This document shows positions 33,628-34,977 of a stretch of 34,977 nucleotides of DNA, piece by piece; position 1 is the stretch's first letter; every line of letters starts with the position of its first letter. The DNA comes from Methanobrevibacter thaueri (GTDB lineage Archaea > Methanobacteriota > Methanobacteria > Methanobacteriales > Methanobacteriaceae), in contig NZ_SUTJ01000015.1 in assembly GCF_015062915.1 (NCBI RefSeq), forward strand, positions 1 through 34,977. Direction: 5' to 3'. The position numbers were made by a program, and so were the translations under genes. The notes under the pieces are model-generated. The model was not told where the DNA came from. It ran no database searches and was given only the letters and a program-made list of their open reading frames with translations.

Positions 33628-34533
33628 TTAAGGAATACTATCTATAATTGTCTGTGCTAAATTTTTTTTAACACCTAAATTATTCATTATTGTATTTGTA
33701 ATTGTTACCTTATTAATTATTTGCTTTAATTGTGATTCCATATTAGAATCCTTATCATCAATAACAATATTATCTAAAAAATCTTCATATAGTTGGGCAA
33801 CACCAACTGATGAAACTTCAATACCCAATGCATTCATGAACTTACTTGCAGGGCCTGAAACAGCATCACAACCTATGATTGGTGAAACTGCCACAACATA
33901 AGTATTTTTAAGTGCTTCACGAACGCCTTCTAATGATAATATCGGTAAAATTGAAGTGACCGGATTAGATGGTCCAATGATTACTGCACGAGAGTTATTG
34001 ATTGCTTCAATAATGCCTTCTGCAGGACTAACCTTGGAAAACTTGACGTCAAGAACTTCAGGCTTTGACTGGTGCTTGATTAAAAAGTCATGGAATTCCA
34101 ATTCCCCAATGTCTGAAACGATTTTAATGTCAGACTGCTCTTCACTCATTGGAATGATTTTGGATTTTATGCCCATATTCCTTGCCTGGATTTCGCATGC
34201 CTTTGCAAGACCATACTTTTCCATCAACTGGGTCTTTTGTATTTTAGTGGCACGGTCAATGTCCCCTATACGAAGCAGTTCAGGACATCCTATCTCCTCA
34301 AGCCTTTCATGGGTGATGAATGTGTCTCCTTTAACTCCATACCACAGCTCATCGTTGATTATGTCTGACATTGTGTAAAGTACGGTGTCGAGGTCTGCTG
34401 ACACGTAAACCCCTGAAAAGTAATCATTTTCCAATGTATTGACAATGATTGTCAATTCCTCAGGATTGACAATTTCCTTAATTCCTTGAAGCAATTTTGG
34501 AGTACCAGTTCCTCCAGATAAAACAGTAATCAT
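33628..34533 (-). CDS. cofD: 2-phospho-L-lactate transferase CofD
   Basis: CofD transfers the phospholactyl group to the deazaflavin Fo, making F420-0. The protein of 301 residues opens with [20 protein letters not shown], the nucleotide-binding signature, then [76 protein letters not shown] and [18 protein letters not shown], all family hallmarks. I start at ATG 34533; an in-frame GTG at 34542 belongs to the ribosome site GAGTGAT. The gene lies immediately after cofE. Confidence 0.95.
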   Translation of the reverse strand: MITVLSGGTGTPKLLQGIKEIVNPEELTIIVNTLENDYFSGVYVSADLDTVLYTMSDIINDELWYGVKGDTFITHERLEEIGCPELLRIGDIDRATKIQKTQLMEKYGLAKACEIQARNMGIKSKIIPMSEEQSDIKIVSDIGELEFHDFLIKHQSKPEVLDVKFSKVSPAEGIIEAINNSRAVIIGPSNPVTSILPILSLEGVREALKNTYVVAVSPIIGCDAVSGPASKFMNALGIEVSSVGVAQLYEDFLDNIVIDDKDSNMESQLKQIINKVTITNTIMNNLGVKKNLAQTIIDSIP

Positions 34534-34542
34534 AATTATCAC

Positions 34543-34977
34543 TCATTTTCTAAATACATCAGCCTGTTTTGGCATTAAAACTGACTTAATGTTTGAATCA
34601 ACATTTCTTAATGTGTCAAAACTGTCAAAACCACGAATAACAACAACCGGAAGTCCCTCATCAGCCTGACCCATAATCAGGGATGCTGCCGCTGACAATT
34701 CATCGCATGTTGCAATTTCGGTGGTTTCCAATTCACGACCGTATAAATCCTTTTCACCAACCCTTCTCCATATAGGTGAAATTCCAGAACATCCTATAGC
34801 AGTACCTATGGCCCCAAATCTGAAAGCCCTACCTTGGGTGTCTGTGATTATGACTGCAATCTCTTCTCCGAACTCATCCTCTAAAAATTCACGGATTTCA
34901 GCTGCAGACTTATCAGCATCCTGCGGCATAGGAGTTGCAAGACCGTCACCGACATTTGACTCGTCAATACCTGCATT
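34543..34977 (-). CDS. cofE: Coenzyme F420:L-glutamate ligase CofE, 5' end outside window
   Basis: CofE adds glutamate residues to F420-0 using GTP. Only the last 144 codons are present; the reading frame is open to the right edge. The visible part begins [25 protein letters not shown], containing the NAGIDxSN motif of the family, and continues with [70 protein letters not shown]. Full-length enzymes are about 250 residues, so roughly 100 N-terminal residues are missing. It heads or continues a cofE-cofD-GTP cyclohydrolase III-NifR3 operon. Confidence 0.95.
   Translation of the reverse strand, partial: NAGIDESNVGDGLATPMPQDADKSAAEIREFLEDEFGEEIAVIITDTQGRAFRFGAIGTAIGCSGISPIWRRVGEKDLYGRELETTEIATCDELSAAASLIMGQADEGLPVVVIRGFDSFDTLRNVDSNIKSVLMPKQADVFRK

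Noticed and set aside
34540..34542. GTG start for cofD
   Set aside because: It is part of the GAGTGAT ribosome site; ATG 34533 gives the conserved N-terminus.

Overview
The window is AT-rich archaeal DNA from a methanogen of the Methanobacteriales, most like a host-associated Methanobrevibacter. The evidence is the methanogen-only genes (methyl-coenzyme M reductase component A2, methanogenesis marker 9, F420 genes cofD and cofE, GTP cyclohydrolase III), the archaeal core genes (topoisomerase VI, aIF1A, RIO1, Dim2-type KH protein, type II GAPDH), nonulosonate genes, and a giant beta-helix adhesin-like protein of the kind abundant in gut Methanobrevibacter. I cannot name a species. I support 35 protein genes and saw no rRNA, tRNA, CRISPR array or insertion sequence.

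Layout. (a) 0.1-2.6 kb, minus: nonulosonic (sialic-type) acid genes, a NeuB-like protein and a NeuA/PseG-like fusion. (b) 2.7-6.1 kb, plus: hypD, phosphoglycolate phosphatase, pmbA, SseB-like protein. (c) 6.1-8.1 kb, minus: moeA, GyrI-like protein, small charged protein. (d) 8.2-13.1 kb, plus: aIF1A, rio1, KH protein, a strong terminator, then top6B-top6A. (e) 13.2-16.05 kb: a lone STAS protein diverges from a metal-resistance module (CsoR repressor, P1B-type ATPase, free HMA chaperone) with two matching operators. (f) 16.3-21.1 kb: adhesin-like protein of about 1588 residues, apparently started at ATT. (g) 21.1-26.8 kb: alpha/beta hydrolase, GAPDH, endonuclease IV, zinc-ribbon protein, membrane phosphoesterase, AAA ATPase. 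(h) 26.8-29.1 kb, minus: marker 9, precorrin-2 dehydrogenase type protein, hemA. (i) 29.2-30.4 kb, plus: internally duplicated membrane protein and YgjP-like metallopeptidase. (j) 30.4-35.0 kb, minus: atwA, then cofE-cofD-GTP cyclohydrolase III-NifR3-like protein.

How the genes work together. Regions h and j are devoted to methanogenesis cofactors: tetrapyrrole supply (siroheme, F430, corrinoid), activation of methyl-CoM reductase, and F420. Marker 9 and the NifR3-like TIM barrel, which are joined in one protein in some methanogens, lie here as separate genes in two cofactor operons. Region e is a self-contained metal-efflux module. Region d is a conserved translation/ribosome-biogenesis and topoisomerase block.

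Expression signals. Several genes pair a strong GGAGG with a 7-base spacer and a non-ATG start (TTG three times, ATT once). Five transcription-terminator palindromes are built across stop codons. The most useful leads are the ATT start, the twin CsoR operators, the NeuB-like protein without its metal ligands, and the split marker-9/NifR3 pair.
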